Positions 34,633-46,427 of a DNA stretch of 64,000 nucleotides are shown piece after piece. This DNA is from Myotis daubentonii (Eukaryota; Chordata; Mammalia; Chiroptera; Vespertilionidae): the NCBI RefSeq assembly GCF_963259705.1, contig NC_081844.1:47973501-48037500 (forward strand), given 5' to 3'. The position numbers and the translations under genes are program-made. Numbering within the stretch: the stretch's first letter is position 1; each line of letters opens with the position of its first letter. The notes under the pieces were generated by a model. It made no database searches. It saw only the letters and a list, made by a program, of their open reading frames with translations, and was not told the DNA's origin.

Positions 34633-34744
34633 GCCTACTGCATTTTTTTAATGGCTGAATAATGTTTTAACACTGTGTAGATGTGCCATAATTTACTAGT
34701 TCTTGGCTGATTCCTTATTTTGGGGCATCTAGGTAATTTTATTC

Positions 34745-35215
34745 TTTCGTTTCCCCCTCACCTTTACTGATATTATATATTATATAATTGATATATAATA
34801 TTGTGTAAGTTTAAGGTGTCCATGTATTGGTTTCATATATGTGTATGTTGCAAAAATGATTAGCACAATAAGATTAGTTAGCACATTTGTCATCTCACCT
34901 AGATACTTTTGTTTGTTTGTTTGTTTGGTGGTGGTGAGAACTTTTAAAATCCACTCTCTCAGCAATTTTTAAAAAAGTCCTTACCCGAGGGTATTTTTTT
35001 TCATTGATTTTTAGAGATAGTGGAAATACACATTGATTGGCTGCCTCCTGCATGGGCCCCCTGGGGAAGAGCCTGCAACCAAGGTACATGCCCTTGACTG
35101 AAATCAAACCCAGGACCCTTCAGTCTGAAGGCCGACACTCTATCCACTGAGGCAAACAGCTAGGGCCAGCAATTTTTAAATATATAGTACAGTTCTGTTT
35201 CTCTGGGTAACCTTG
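34745..35215 (-). mobile_element. Older L1 3'UTR fragment, antisense, split by a Ves SINE
   Basis: Text such as 'gtgtaagtttaaggtgtcca' and 'ggtggtgagaacttttaaaa' is typical of antisense L1M 3'UTR. It resumes after the SINE with 'aatatatagtacagttctg'-like text. Confidence 0.65.
34974..35166 (-). mobile_element. Ves SINE
   Basis: Reverse copy with exact 14-bp target duplications 'cagcaatttttaaa' at 34960-34973 and 35167-35180. Confidence 0.93.
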
Positions 35216-37831
35216 ACTAATACAGTATGTTTTTGTGGAAGTATTAGATTACATTATAAAATCTTTGTGTTTCCAGGTCTTAGCTCAGCCCAATAAATAT
35301 GGGCTGAAAACATTTTTTGACACTATCAGATTTTTTCTAATTGGATAAAAGCCATCCTGGAGTTTAACTTTATACTATCTCTTGCTGTGTATTTGTTGAA
35401 TATGTAATGTCAATAAGCTTTGTAAGCATCCTTAAGCACATTAGAAGTGAATGTTTACATTCTAGACAACTGATGTCTGGTGGGAAATCATATCTATTCA
35501 ATAAAGCCAGGAATTTCATTAAGCAATCTTCTATTAGTTCAGTTCTAGTCACATTATTACTTGAAAGTAACAGAGCAAGCATTTCTTTAGAAACAGTCTG
35601 ACGGTGTTAAGTATTTTACTGATTTGGAGTGCCTTCTCTCAGGCCAGATTAACAAGTTTTGTGTTGGGAAATCAAAATATATGGGGTACTCATAGAACTG
35701 CTGCTTTGGATATTTAACTTATGCATATGGGGTCATTGCCATGCTTGAGGCATTTTAGGTCAAATTCTTTGTTTCAAATCTTAAAAATGAGGCGCATTGA
35801 CATTCAGAGCTGTAATGAATGAAATGAGGCAGATGAATCGTGACTGGTCCAATTGCAGTGAAATATTTATGCCCTTTGGAAGTCTCAATTAGAATGTTGC
35901 TTTTTCCTCTCCCTCAGTGTTTCAGAAAATAAAAAAAAAAAAAAAAGAAAGAAAAAAGAGCAGGATCGGGCTGCTAGGAGATTTTATGGTGTAGAAAAGA
36001 AGCCAAAGGCACCCCAGAGGGCACTCGGACGTCTGATGATGGTATCTCCTGCTCCGAGGGGACCCTTTGCCTTTGCGGGCAGAGCTGCTGTGGCAGATGC
36101 CCTGCTCTTTGCAGAGGCCATCTGCAGTGAGGGAGGAAATTTAGAGGAGATTATTTTCTACAGTGTGGCCAACAGAGAGTTTATAACAAAAGGCTAGTGC
36201 TGTCATGCATGGCTTGGAACATGACAATGGCAATTGTTCTTATGGTGATTATAAACTATTCTTGCTGAATCTAAATGGTCCAGCCAACGGGGGAAGGTTT
36301 TTTATTCTTGGACTCTGTCCACTTTCCTGCTCTGTGGGAAAGCAGTTGTTCACGTTTTTTTTTTTCTTTTTTGTTCTCTTTCTGTTCTGTCCTGGCAGCC
36401 TATAAAATTGAAGTTATTAAACCTCACAGTTTAGCTAATGCTTCCAGTTGAGCCTGGGGAAGAAACCAGGAAGCAGGAAACTGACTTCTTAAGCAGATTT
36501 AGAGAGGGGAGGAGCGCCCTTAACAGATGGCAGTTTGACTCATGAAAAAGTCAATTGCTTCTTTTCATTTCCAGCAGGTATTGAGAAGAGGGACGCACGG
36601 TTCACAGAGCAGCCTGGATAAACTGCGACCAAGTACAGGAAGAGGGAACGAGGAACTTCTGAGTCTAGTCTAGTCTGATCAAAAGGTGTTTGAGGATGGT
36701 TTAGCATTGGAACACTTCAAAAGTGTGATGTGAGCTCATCTGTCCACTTCCAGCATCCAATGCCTATTCTTGGATAAGCTTTCAAATGCAGAGCAAAAAT
36801 GAGAACTGGCTTTCCCATGAAATGCCCTGTTATTTCTTGTCTTTCATTAAGAAGGGGCCTGAGAGCACTGAGAGAGGCAAAACATAATGATGACGTTAAG
36901 GTGATCTTTTGTGGAGCTGCAGCTCTTATTAAATTTCTGACACTTAAGCATAGGTAGGGCAGTTTAAAACAAGTGTTTCAACTGGCAGCCTCACTTCTCC
37001 TTACTGAACTCATTTGCTGATGATCTCACTCTGGTTTGGAGTTTTCTAAATAAATGATCAAGAACGAATGGAGGAGTACAAGAAAAAATACCTGTGCTGC
37101 AGCCTTAATGTTGTGAGCATGCAATGTCCTACTCAACAGACAAGGAGGAAGAAGAAGAGAGCTTTGTTTGGTGACCTTTCGAAGCTCACTAGTGTGTAAT
37201 ATATTTTCATCACATTGAAAGCATCTGACAATAGAAATGTGATATGCAGCTCCTTTCTTTCTTTCTTTTCTTAATTGGCTGAGGTATATCATTCTGCTGT
37301 GTCTTGACCTTGCATAGAATACACTTGAAGTATTTTAAAGCCAGAACAGATGGAAGGGTTTCAGCTAAACTGGGTAAAACAAAAATGGTTTTTTGGTCTC
37401 TTAATTAAACGTATTCACACTAAAAGGGGAAGAGATAACTATAAAAATAAATAAAAAATGCATGAATACAATAAAATACAGATGGCTGAATAGAGCAGCA
37501 ACTGTACATTGTCGTCAAATTCCTATTTAAAAATATTACTTGAGAATTAAGACAAATATAGAACTAGCCGCATTAAGTTCAGAGATTTATGTCTCATTCT
37601 GAGCCATTGACAAACTTGTTCATAATTCATTTTCACTGAACAGCAGGTTGATTCAAAGTTTATGATGGGACTCATTCATAGTTTTGATGATAAAGATGCA
37701 TAGGTGAGGCAAATTCTTAAACCTCATATATCTTGATCTTTTTGAGGCACCGAAGGTCAAGTACATGGCCTGTGGCATGAAGCAGCCTGCTGAGAGCTTC
37801 CACTATGATGTTTAGGTTGGAGAACCTAAAA

Positions 37832-37876
<45 letters not shown>

Positions 37877-38424
37877 AGATAATGAAAATGTATTTCTTGA
37901 AGTAAACTTAGTTTTTAGACTCTCAGTCAACTTTTGATTAAATTTAACACCTGGAAAAAGTTAAACAAAAAGTTTTGTGTTTTTGTTTTTTAAACCAAGA
38001 GCTTTTCTAGGTCATAATAGAGACCCATATGCCATAACTCCTCACTGAATTTTAATATTTTGTGAAATATCTATACAAAAAAAGTCATTGAAATACCATT
38101 TATGTTTTCAAAAGCTCAGGCCCTCTTACCTGAGGATAGAAATGTTTTGAATCTTGTAATGTAGCATGTTTAATTCTTGAGCTAATGTGTTCTAGTCTTG
38201 ATAAAACACATAGTTGGAAGTTGAGCTCTAAAGAGTAAAAAAAAGTGCTTATTGGTCTTCAGCACTGAAAAAAACTTCTCACATATGACAAATCTGACTT
38301 TTACTTATAAATATTGATGTGACTCATCTGTATTTCAATACCTTTGTCTTTTGCAAATGTCAAATGGAATACTGATGACTATTTTACTGGGAAATGACTA
38401 CTGTACTGCATATCTGGATTAATT
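35216..38424. other. Long stretch without recognised gene or transposon
   Basis: Looks single-copy. It holds an A-rich tract at 35928-35962, a moderately GC-rich patch at 35960-36170, and a TG microsatellite at 37833-37873. No frame or splice pattern persuades me of an exon. A conserved non-coding element is possible but cannot be tested here. Confidence 0.5.
37833..37873. repeat. (TG)n microsatellite
   Basis: About 20 uninterrupted TG repeats. Confidence 0.95.
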
Positions 38425-38565
38425 ATGAAGTTTACTTCTTTGAGTCTTCATTTTCAAATCTATAAAGTAGGAGCAGTAATAGTAAAACCTGATGGAGTAC
38501 TGCAAGAGTTAAATAATCCATGTAAAGCACTTAGCTCAGTGCCTGAAAAATGGTACATGTTCCCA
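38425..38565 (+). repeat. MIR SINE, ancient
   Basis: MIR core: 'gagtcttcattttcaaatct', 'caagagttaaataatccatg', 'taaagcacttagctcagtgc'. Confidence 0.82.
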
Positions 38566-38678
38566 GTCACAGTTGTTTTGCTGCCCTTGCTGTATTTATT
38601 TTATTTTAGCTTTTATATCCTTGTAACAAGTGATAGTGTTAATAATGATGCTATTTCATTTCTATGATGAAGAAAGCT

Positions 38679-38892
38679 GTATGTGGCCTGGTCGGCGTGG
38701 CTAAGTTGTTTAGTGTCAACCTATGAACCAGGAAGTATGGTTAAATTCCCAGTCAGGGCACATGCCTGGATTGCAGGTTTGATCCCTAGTGTGGGGCATG
38801 CAGGAGGCAGCCAATCAATGATATTCTCTCATCATTGATGTTTCTATCTCTCTCTCCTTCTCCTTTCCTATCTGAAATCAACAAAAGTTATA
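38679..38892 (+). mobile_element. Ves SINE
   Basis: Forward copy from 'gcctggtcggcgtggctaag' to an A-rich end. 'aaagctgtatgtg' is found on both sides as target duplication. Confidence 0.93.
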
Positions 38893-38972
38893 TAAAAAGC
38901 TGTATGTGTAATGCTTTATTCTTCAGAGCCTTCATTCAAAGATACTGTTTTGTGTGACCACTGTTCTAGAGC

Positions 38973-39060
38973 AGGGGTGGGGAACCTGTTTTCTGCCAAG
39001 GGCCACTTAGATATTAACAACATTAGCTTAATATGATTTACTTAATATAAATGTATGTTG
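38973..39060 (+). mobile_element. hAT MITE fragment (left end only)
   Basis: 'caggggtggggaacctgttt' and 'ctgccaagggccactta' form a hAT-type left terminus known from mammals. No matching right end seen, so truncated. Confidence 0.6.
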
Positions 39061-39189
39061 CTAGGAAGAACGCTCCCAGATTTATTGAGTCCTTCCTGAG
39101 GTTACCTTGGCAGAGCCAGACTAAATGATTTCTTTGGCCTTATATGGATGTTCCCACTACTGTGATGCTGAAAGGAACAAGAAGGAGAG

Positions 39190-39730
39190 TGCCTCTGATC
39201 TCACTCATTTATAGATAATAAAAAACATTATAAACTGATGAACAAAAATAGATACGGAGGCAAAGAAGCATCGAACAGACTGTCAGACTACAGCGGGAAG
39301 GTTTGGGAGGGTTGCAGCGGGGAGGTAAGGGATCAACCGAAAGGATCTGTATGCATGCATATGAGTATAACCAATGGACTCAAGACACTGGGAGGGCCCT
39401 AACTAGTTTGGCTCAGTGGGTAGAGCGTCGGCCTGCGGACTGAAGGGTCCCAGGTTCAATTCCAGTCAAGGGCATGTACCTTAGTTGCGGGCACATCCCC
39501 AGTGGGTGGTGTGCAGGAGGCAGCTGATCAATGTTGCTCTCTCATCGATGTTTCTAACTCTCTATCCCTCTCCCTTCCTCTCTGTAAAATATCAATAAAA
39601 TATATTAAAAAAAAAGACACTGGGAAGGGGTGAGGGCATGGGGAAGGTCAATTGGAAAAAACAAATGGAGACATATGTACTACTATTTGTAATACTTTAA
39701 ACAATAAAAAAATTAATATAAAAAAGTAAA
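39190..39730 (+). mobile_element. L1 3' end fragment, split by a Ves SINE
   Basis: Matches the 3'UTR of the young L1: 'gatctcactcatttatagat', 'agactacagcgggaaggtt', 'gtatgcatgcatatgagtat', then after the SINE 'aatactttaaacaataaaaa'. 5'-truncated, as is usual for L1. Confidence 0.92.
39394..39613 (+). mobile_element. Ves SINE nested in an L1 3'UTR
   Basis: Near-consensus forward copy, 'ggccctaactagtttggctc' to A-rich tail. Exact 12-bp target duplications 'aagacactggga' at 39382-39393 and 39614-39625. Confidence 0.96.
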
Positions 39731-40609
39731 TAAGAATTCATAGGGAAGTTTCCTTGGAGGAGGTAATGTTTTAGTTGAGTTCTGGTAGACAAGTAGGCAG
39801 GAAAGATAGTTTGAGGCAGATGGAATGTGGACAGACAAGGACTTAAGGACTGGAAGTATGGGGTGGAGTTAAGAAGTAATGTCCTTCCTACTTTACCATC
39901 ATTTAACTAATGCAAAGAATAATAAAATTTAGAGGTAGTAGACCAATGTGATTAGTTGGAAAGGAACATAAAAGTAATTACTGAGATATTGAATTATTTA
40001 AATGCTATTTCTTCTTTAGGAGATAATGCCACATTTCTCCTTCAGACAGAAAAAATTAGTGTGTGGCTCATTATTATTTGTTGGAATATAAGGCTTCCTT
40101 AATGTTTAATATTAAATTTGTGGAATATCAGGTCTTTGTACTGTTTATCTTTTTTCTTTCATTTTGTCTTAGCAATTGCTCAATAAGTGGTCAGAGGTAT
40201 AAATACAGCAAGATGCATTTATTTCTCATGCACTGGGATCAGATAGGGTAGAACAGGCTACTCTTCTGGTCTTTGCTGGGATCTGTCACATGTTCAGGAG
40301 TTGACCCAGGCTGGCCTTAGCTAATGTGACTGAGGCAACTGAGTTCTACAACATGTGCTTCTATCACCAAATAGGATAAATTGGGGATGTTCTTTGACAA
40401 AAGCAGAGTACAAGAGAAGGGACAAGCTATTCATCCAAGAACATTTCATGCATTATATATACAAATAATTATGGACAGAGTGAAATATAATAGACAAAGA
40501 TGTTATCAAAAGGCACATTATTCTTGATAAAAATTTGGGACCATATGACTGCATGATTCTTTTCTTTACACTTTATAAAGGATAAACTACATTGGTTATT
40601 ATGTGTACA
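39731..40609. other. No gene recognised
   Basis: No classifiable feature before the Helitron array. Confidence 0.45.
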
Positions 40610-41071
40610 CTAGAGGTCTGGTGCACAAAAATTTGTGCACTCAGAGGGGTCCCTCAACCCAGCCTGTGCCCTCTCACAGTCTGGGACTCCTTGGGGGATG
40701 TCCACCTGCTGGCTTAGGCCCACTCCCTGGGGGGAACGGGCCTAAGCTGGCAGTCAGACATCACTCTGGCAGCCCGGAAGCCCTCGGGGTATGTCCATTT
40801 GCCAGCGGGGAGCAGGCCTAAGCTGCAGTCAGACATCCTTAGCCCTGCTGAGAAGGTGGGGGAGGCTCCCGCCACCACCGCTGTGCTGGCAGCCATCAGC
40901 CTGGCTTGTAGCTGAGCAGAGCTCCCCCTGTGGGAGCACACTGACCACCAGGAGGCAGCTCCTGCATTGAGCGTCTGCCCCCTAGTGGTCAGCGTGTGTC
41001 ATAGTGACCAGTCATTCTCAGTGGTTTTGCTGTTAGGGTCAATTTGCATATTACCCTTTTATTATATAGGA
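40610..41071 (-). mobile_element. Helitron 1 of a tandem array
   Basis: Minus-strand CTAG end at 40610 with hairpin 'gtgcacaaaaatttgtgcac'; TC end at 41070-41071 ('cttttattatatagga'). Interior 'ccccctagtggtcagcgtgt' is shared with other copies. The next Helitron begins at the very next base. Confidence 0.92.
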
Positions 41072-41955
41072 CTAGAGGCCCGGTGCACAAAAATTTGTGC
41101 ACTTGGGGGGGGGGAAGGGGGGACCCTCAGCCTGGCCTATGCCCTCTTGCAGTCTGGGACCCCTGGGGAGATAACGCCCTGCTGGCTTAGGCCTGCTCCC
41201 AGGTGGCAGAGGGCAGGTCCAATCCCTAGGTGCAGCCCCTGGTCAGGCTCAGAGCAGGGCCGATTGGGGAGTTGGGGCGCCGCCCCCTGTCATGCACAGA
41301 GCAGGGCAGATTGGGAGGTTGTGATGCCACCCTCAGTCACACTCAGGGTAGGGCCGATTGGGGGGTTGGTGCACCGCCCCCTGTCACACTCAAGGCAGGG
41401 TCGATGGGGAGGTTGCGGTGCCACCCCCTGTCACGCACAGAGCAGGGTCCATCAGGGGGTTGAGGAGCTCCCCCCTGTCACTCACAGAGTAGGGCCGATA
41501 GGGGAGTTGGGGCACCGCCCCCTGTCACACACAGAGCAGGGTGGATCAGGGGATTGGGGCACTGCCCTCTATCACCCACAGAGCAGGGCTGATCAGGGTG
41601 TTGGGGCACTGCCACTGTCACACTCAGGGCAGGGCCGATGGGGAGGTTATGGCTCTACCCTGTCACACACAGAGCAGGGCCCGTGGGGGGGGGGGTGGTT
41701 GGGGCGCCACACCCTGTCACACACAGAGCCACAGGGCAATCAGGGGGTTGGGGAGCTCTCCCCTATCAGGCACAGAGCAGGGCTGATCAGGGGGTGGGGC
41801 GCCTTCCCCTGTCACAAACAGAGCAGGGCGGATAGGGAGGTTGTGGCCCCGCCCCCTGTCACACACAGAGCCGCAGGGCGATCAGGGGGTTTGGGCGCTG
41901 CCCCTTGTCACGCTGATCCCAGTGCTGGGAGGCATATTACCCTTTACTATATAGG
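41072..41955 (-). mobile_element. Helitron 2 of a tandem array, carrying a minisatellite
   Basis: Abuts Helitron 1 directly ('atatagga' then 'ctagaggcccgg') with the same hairpin palindrome. Ends 'accctttactatatagg'. The middle is a 14-unit 47-bp tandem repeat. Confidence 0.88.
41252..41911. repeat. Minisatellite, 14 units of about 47 bp
   Basis: Each unit starts near 'gagcagggc.gat' and ends near 'ccctgtcacacaca'. Units differ by substitutions and small indels (45-53 bp). The long frame over it (40967-41983) reflects repeat composition, and 47 is not a multiple of three. Confidence 0.93.
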
Positions 41956-42664
41956 TAGAGTCCTGGTGCATGGGTGGGGCTGACTGGTTTGCCCTGAAGG
42001 GTGTCCTGGATCAGGGTGGGGGTCCCCACTGGGGTGCGTGGCCAGCCTGGGTGAGGGGATGATGGCTGTTTGTAGCTGGTCACACACCCTTCAGGAGGGG
42101 GGGCCCACTGGGGTGCCTGGCCAGCCTGGATGAGGGGATGATGGCTGTTTGCAGCTGGTCACACCCCCTTCAGGGTGGGGGTCCCCACTTGGGTGCCTGG
42201 CCAGTCTGGGTGAGTGGCTGAGGGTTGTTTTCAGGCTGGTGGGTGACTGAAGCTCCCAACCGCTCCTTTTTTTCTTTTTTCTTATTCTGGGCCAGCTTTA
42301 GCTCTGGCTCCAGCTCTGAGGCTTCTGCTGCTGAAAGCAGGTATCTGGTTTTTTGTGTTCTATAATTGAAACAATGTATAACTCCAGCTCTGAGATCCTG
42401 GCTCACTGAAAGCCGGTTTCTGGGGTTTTGTTTAGCTTCTATATTTGTTACAATGTTTCAAACTGCAGGCTCAGAGGCCAGCAAGGCAGGTGGGGAACGT
42501 TGGTTTCCTCCATCACTGAAGCAAGCAAGCCTCATGTTAGCTTCCAGCTGCCTGGCTGCCAGCCGCCATCTTGGCTGGCAGTTAATTTGCATATCACCCT
42601 GATTAGCCAATGGGAAGGGTAGCAGTCATACGCTAATTACCATGTTTCTCTTTTATTAGATATG
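41956..42664 (-). mobile_element. Helitron 3 of a tandem array, second subfamily
   Basis: Begins with a degraded CTAG end ('tagagtcctggtgcatggg') right after Helitron 2 and ends 'ctcttttattagatatga'. Interior is unlike Helitrons 1 and 2, with ~79-bp tandem units and a duplicated 'tctataattgaaacaatgt' segment. Confidence 0.8.
42026..42240. repeat. Tandem repeat, about 79 bp x 3
   Basis: 'ccactggggtgc.tggccagc' recurs at 42026, 42105 and about 42184. Confidence 0.85.
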
Positions 42665-43081
42665 ATAGAGGCCTGGTGCATGGGTGGGGGCCGACTGGTT
42701 TGCCCTGAAGGGTGTCCAGATCAGAGTGGGGGTCCCGCTGGGGTGCCTGGCCAGCCTGGTTGAGGGGCTGATGGCCTTTTTCATGCTGGCCATGGCCGCG
42801 GGCTGGAAGCAGGTATATGGGATTTATTTATCTTCTATAATTGAAACTTTATAGCCTTAAGCGGAGCTCAGGGCTGGCAGGGCAGGTGGGAAGCTTGGCT
42901 TCCTCCATTGCCGGGGGCAACCCAAGCCTCCTGCTTGCTCCAGCTCCATGGCCACTGCCATCTTAGTTGGGTTAATTTGCATATTCACTCCTGATTGATG
43001 TGTGGGCGTGGTTTGTGGGCGTGGCTTGTGGGTGTAGCAGAGGTATGGTCAATTTGCTTGTTTCTCTTTTATTAGATTAGA
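42665..43081 (-). mobile_element. Helitron 4 of a tandem array
   Basis: Starts 'tagaggcctggtgcatgggt', shares most of its left part with Helitron 3 ('ccgactggtttgccctgaag', 'gcctggccagcctgg'), and ends 'tctcttttattagattaga' before a host T. Confidence 0.85.
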
Positions 43082-43082
43082 T

Positions 43083-43309
43083 CAGTGATGGCGAATCTAT
43101 GACACCTCTGACACTCAAACTCATTTTTTTTTGGTTGATTTTTCTTGTTAAATGGCATTTAAATATATAAAATAAATATCAAAAATATAAATCTTTGTTT
43201 TACTATGGTTGCAAATATCAAAAAATTTTAATATGTGACACGGCACCAGAGTTAAGTTAGGGTTTTTCAAAATGCTGACACGCCAAGCTCAAAAGGTTCG
43301 CCATCACTG
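43083..43309 (+). mobile_element. hAT MITE inserted at the end of the Helitron array
   Basis: Terminal inverted repeats 'cagtgatggcgaatctatga' and 'aggttcgccatcactg'. Exact 8-bp duplication 'gattagat' at 43075-43082 and 43310-43317; the left copy is the Helitron's own terminus plus one host T. 227 bp, no transposase. Confidence 0.93.
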
Positions 43310-43317
43310 GATTAGAT

Positions 43318-45237
43318 GGAAGTGTGAAACTTGAACCACACAGGAGTTAGAGCACTGACCTCCTGCACAGTCAAAAAATCTGCATATAACTTTTGACTCC
43401 CCCAAAACTTAACTACGAATAGCCTACTGTTAATGGGATAACATAAACAGTAGATTAGCACATATTTTGTATGTGATAAGTTTATATGCTATATTTTCCC
43501 AAGAGAGTAAGCTAGAGAAAAGAAAATGTTATTTAAAAAAATACATTTTCAGTATTTATTGAAAAAATCTGCTGATAAGGGGATACCGCAGATTAAACCA
43601 TATTGTTTAAGGGTCAACTATAATTGCCTTTAAAAGACATAAAATGGAAAATTTTACTACTACCAATTTACATTTATGATATAATTTATTTGCTAACATG
43701 ACAAATTTAAATCAGTAATACTTTTATTACAATTACTTATAGGAATTTTGAACATCTATTATGAAATAGCAAAAATTGTATATATCTATTTGTATGTATG
43801 CATATTTTGTTGTTAAGGTTATTAGTACTTATGGAAATAACACATTTGATATACGTAACTTTGTTAGTTCATTATTTATTTATGTATAGTACTTGTTTGA
43901 TATTAATACTTGTTTAAATTAACAAACTACTCCAGATCTGGCCTTAGACTGTTATAAGACTTTTTTTTTGTTCATAAAATTGATTGTACATTTCTCCTCT
44001 GAGAAATCAATCATTATGAGCAGTAATGTTTCTTGATTTTTGATCCTTTTTTCTTTATGTAAATAATAGGTAGACATTTTTACTTTAAATTACTTTGGGT
44101 TTTTATTTTCTTATTGGCACTGCTACTTTAGGCTAACACTTTCCTTGCCAAGTGCAATCCTCTGATGGCTCAAAGAGGGATATTCTATGAAAAGTCACCA
44201 TCCTGCATGTAAATGGTTTCCTGCTCTTAGATGGGAGACAGGCGTTTGGATTACCTCCCACTAGTCTGATTCTGCTTCAAAGATAAGCAGGCAGCACACA
44301 TCACCACCTCTAAGCAAGGCCTTGTATGTGCTCAGTGTCTCAGGACAGAATCTCTCTTCCTCCCATTTCCTATAATCACAATTTTGCAATAATAATTGAT
44401 ATTAAATATCATAAAGGTTTCTGGCAGGAGACTGAGATAACCTTTAATTGAACATCTGGTACATGTAGGTAGTGTTTGTTGCTATAGGTTTTATTATTAT
44501 TAACACCTCAAACATAAGCCAAGGTATTATTTATGCCATATTAGAGCACTGGTGTAAGATCTGTTTTGCTAATATGATTCACAGTCTCTTTCTATTTAAA
44601 TGTAAATATAAATTGAGATTACACTAAGTGGCTTTAAGTTAGTTAATCTAAATATAAGGATAAGGTTTCCAGAGACTATGGGAATAGTGCTAAGCATTCT
44701 TTATTACATATATTAAGCATTCTTTGGGGATCAGGATTACAAAGTTACATTTAGGAACATGCTATAAAGCAGGGAAGATAAATCTAAATGATAAACGATA
44801 AACTTAAATTCAGATTTATTAGTTTCATGTATCTCTCTTTAGTTAAAATATGAAAATAAAAAGCAGTGTAAAGACTTTTTTTCTGGTTGAGAGGAATCTA
44901 AGGGAAGCAGAGTTTCTTCTTCTAAGAAGTCCGACTAAGCCAATTTGAAGGCTGTTAAGGCAAATTTGCTGATTAGTATAAGGGATTAGAAATCCAAGTT
45001 ATTAATATGCTTTTTTATTCAAAGACGCTCAAAAGAAAACTGCTTAGCAATCCCCTAAGACTTGGAAAAATGATACAAGGAGAGAGATTAGAGCTACTGA
45101 CACGTCTGTCCAAAGGTGGTTGGATTCCTCTGCTTGACACTGAAATCTGGAGACATGGTAGTTAATTTTCTTTTTGTAAAAAGAAAAAAAAAAAGTTGTA
45201 ACCCACTTAGTTTTTATTTCCCACATATTTAGTAATT
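43318..45237. other. No gene recognised
   Basis: AT-rich sequence with no classifiable feature. Confidence 0.5.
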
Positions 45238-45456
45238 TCTTAAATATATTTGTATTGATTTCAGAGAGAGGAAGGGAGAGGGAGAGAGAGATAGAAATAT
45301 CAATGATGATAAAGAATCATTGTTTGGCTGCCTCCTGCACGCCCCGCACTGGGGATCGAGCCCAGAACCTGGGCATGTGCCCTGACCTGGGAATCAAACT
45401 GGTGACCTCCTGGTTCATAGGTCGATGCTCAACCACTGAGTCATGTCGGCTGGGCC
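45238..45456 (-). mobile_element. Ves SINE
   Basis: Reverse copy: 'tttgtattgatttcagagag', 'ggctgcctcctgcacgcccc', 'ctcctggttcataggtcgat', 'ccactgagtcatgtcggctg'. Confidence 0.94.
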
Positions 45457-46207
45457 CAACCCATTAAAACAAATGTAATCATGCTCCTTTCAACTTTCTA
45501 GAATAACATATTTATAATTTACATATGTTTTTTTCAATGAAGTTCATTTCTCTTCCTTTCCCCCAATTGTCAAAGTCATACTTTCAGCGGGAAATAAATA
45601 TCAGGGGGAAAAAAGGAAAACAATTTTAACCCACAAATACTTCTTCCCTCAGAGATTATCACTGTCTGGAAACAAGTTGGTATTTTTCATGCCACTTTGT
45701 TTAGCATGATTGAGATTGTCCTAGAGTTAGGTGTTTTTATCATACATAGGTGTTTCCATCATAACACTGTACCAAAAATCTTCTCATGGTATTTTCAACA
45801 ACCAAACATTATATATCTACATGTTTATATCTAGGTCTATATAACATTCTAAGTGTAGATGAGCCTTTATGTTGAGCCACTCAAATTTGATTAAAAATTT
45901 TGGGAGTTGGTCATCGTTTATTTTCTTAAGTAGCTAATTGGGTGCCCTTACTTTATGCAATTTCAAGTTATTTAAAATTTTTTGTTAAAGTAAAAATTTA
46001 AACTCCCATGCATTCTATCCTGAGGTCTCACTTTTGAAAACCTTTATTTTAGTCAAGCATATATTACACACATGGCTTTCCTTTAACCAGGTGTATTTAT
46101 TATATATTCTCTAGAAGATTCCCCTTTAAAACCTTTCTGCATACGGAGTGACACTTTTGTCTCTTTCATACCAATATCTGTTTCTCCCCATAAGATTAGT
46201 CAGCTTG
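45457..46207. other. No gene recognised
   Basis: No classifiable feature. Confidence 0.45.
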
Positions 46208-46427
46208 TGCCTGGCCAGTGTGGCTCGGTGGTTGAGCATTGACCCATGAACCAAGAGGTTGCGAGTTCAATTCCTGATCAGGGCATATGCCTCGGTTGTG
46301 GGCTCAATCCCAGTGTGGGTGTGCAGGAGGCAGGCGATCGATGGTCCTCTCTCATTGATGTTTCTATCTCTCTCTCCCCCTCCCTTCCTCTCTCTCTAAA
46401 GTCAATAAAAACTTATTTTAAAAAAAG
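46208..46427 (+). mobile_element. Ves SINE
   Basis: Forward copy: 'gcctggccagtgtggctcgg', 'gttgcgagttcaattcctga', 'gtgtgcaggaggcaggcgat', A-rich end. Flanks share a degraded duplication around 'agattagtcag'. Confidence 0.94.

Noticed and set aside
40967..41983. 338-codon open frame over the Helitron 2 region
   Set aside because: It is produced by a GC-rich 47-bp tandem repeat with few stop triplets, overlaps other open frames there, and crosses Helitron boundaries. No protein family is recognisable.
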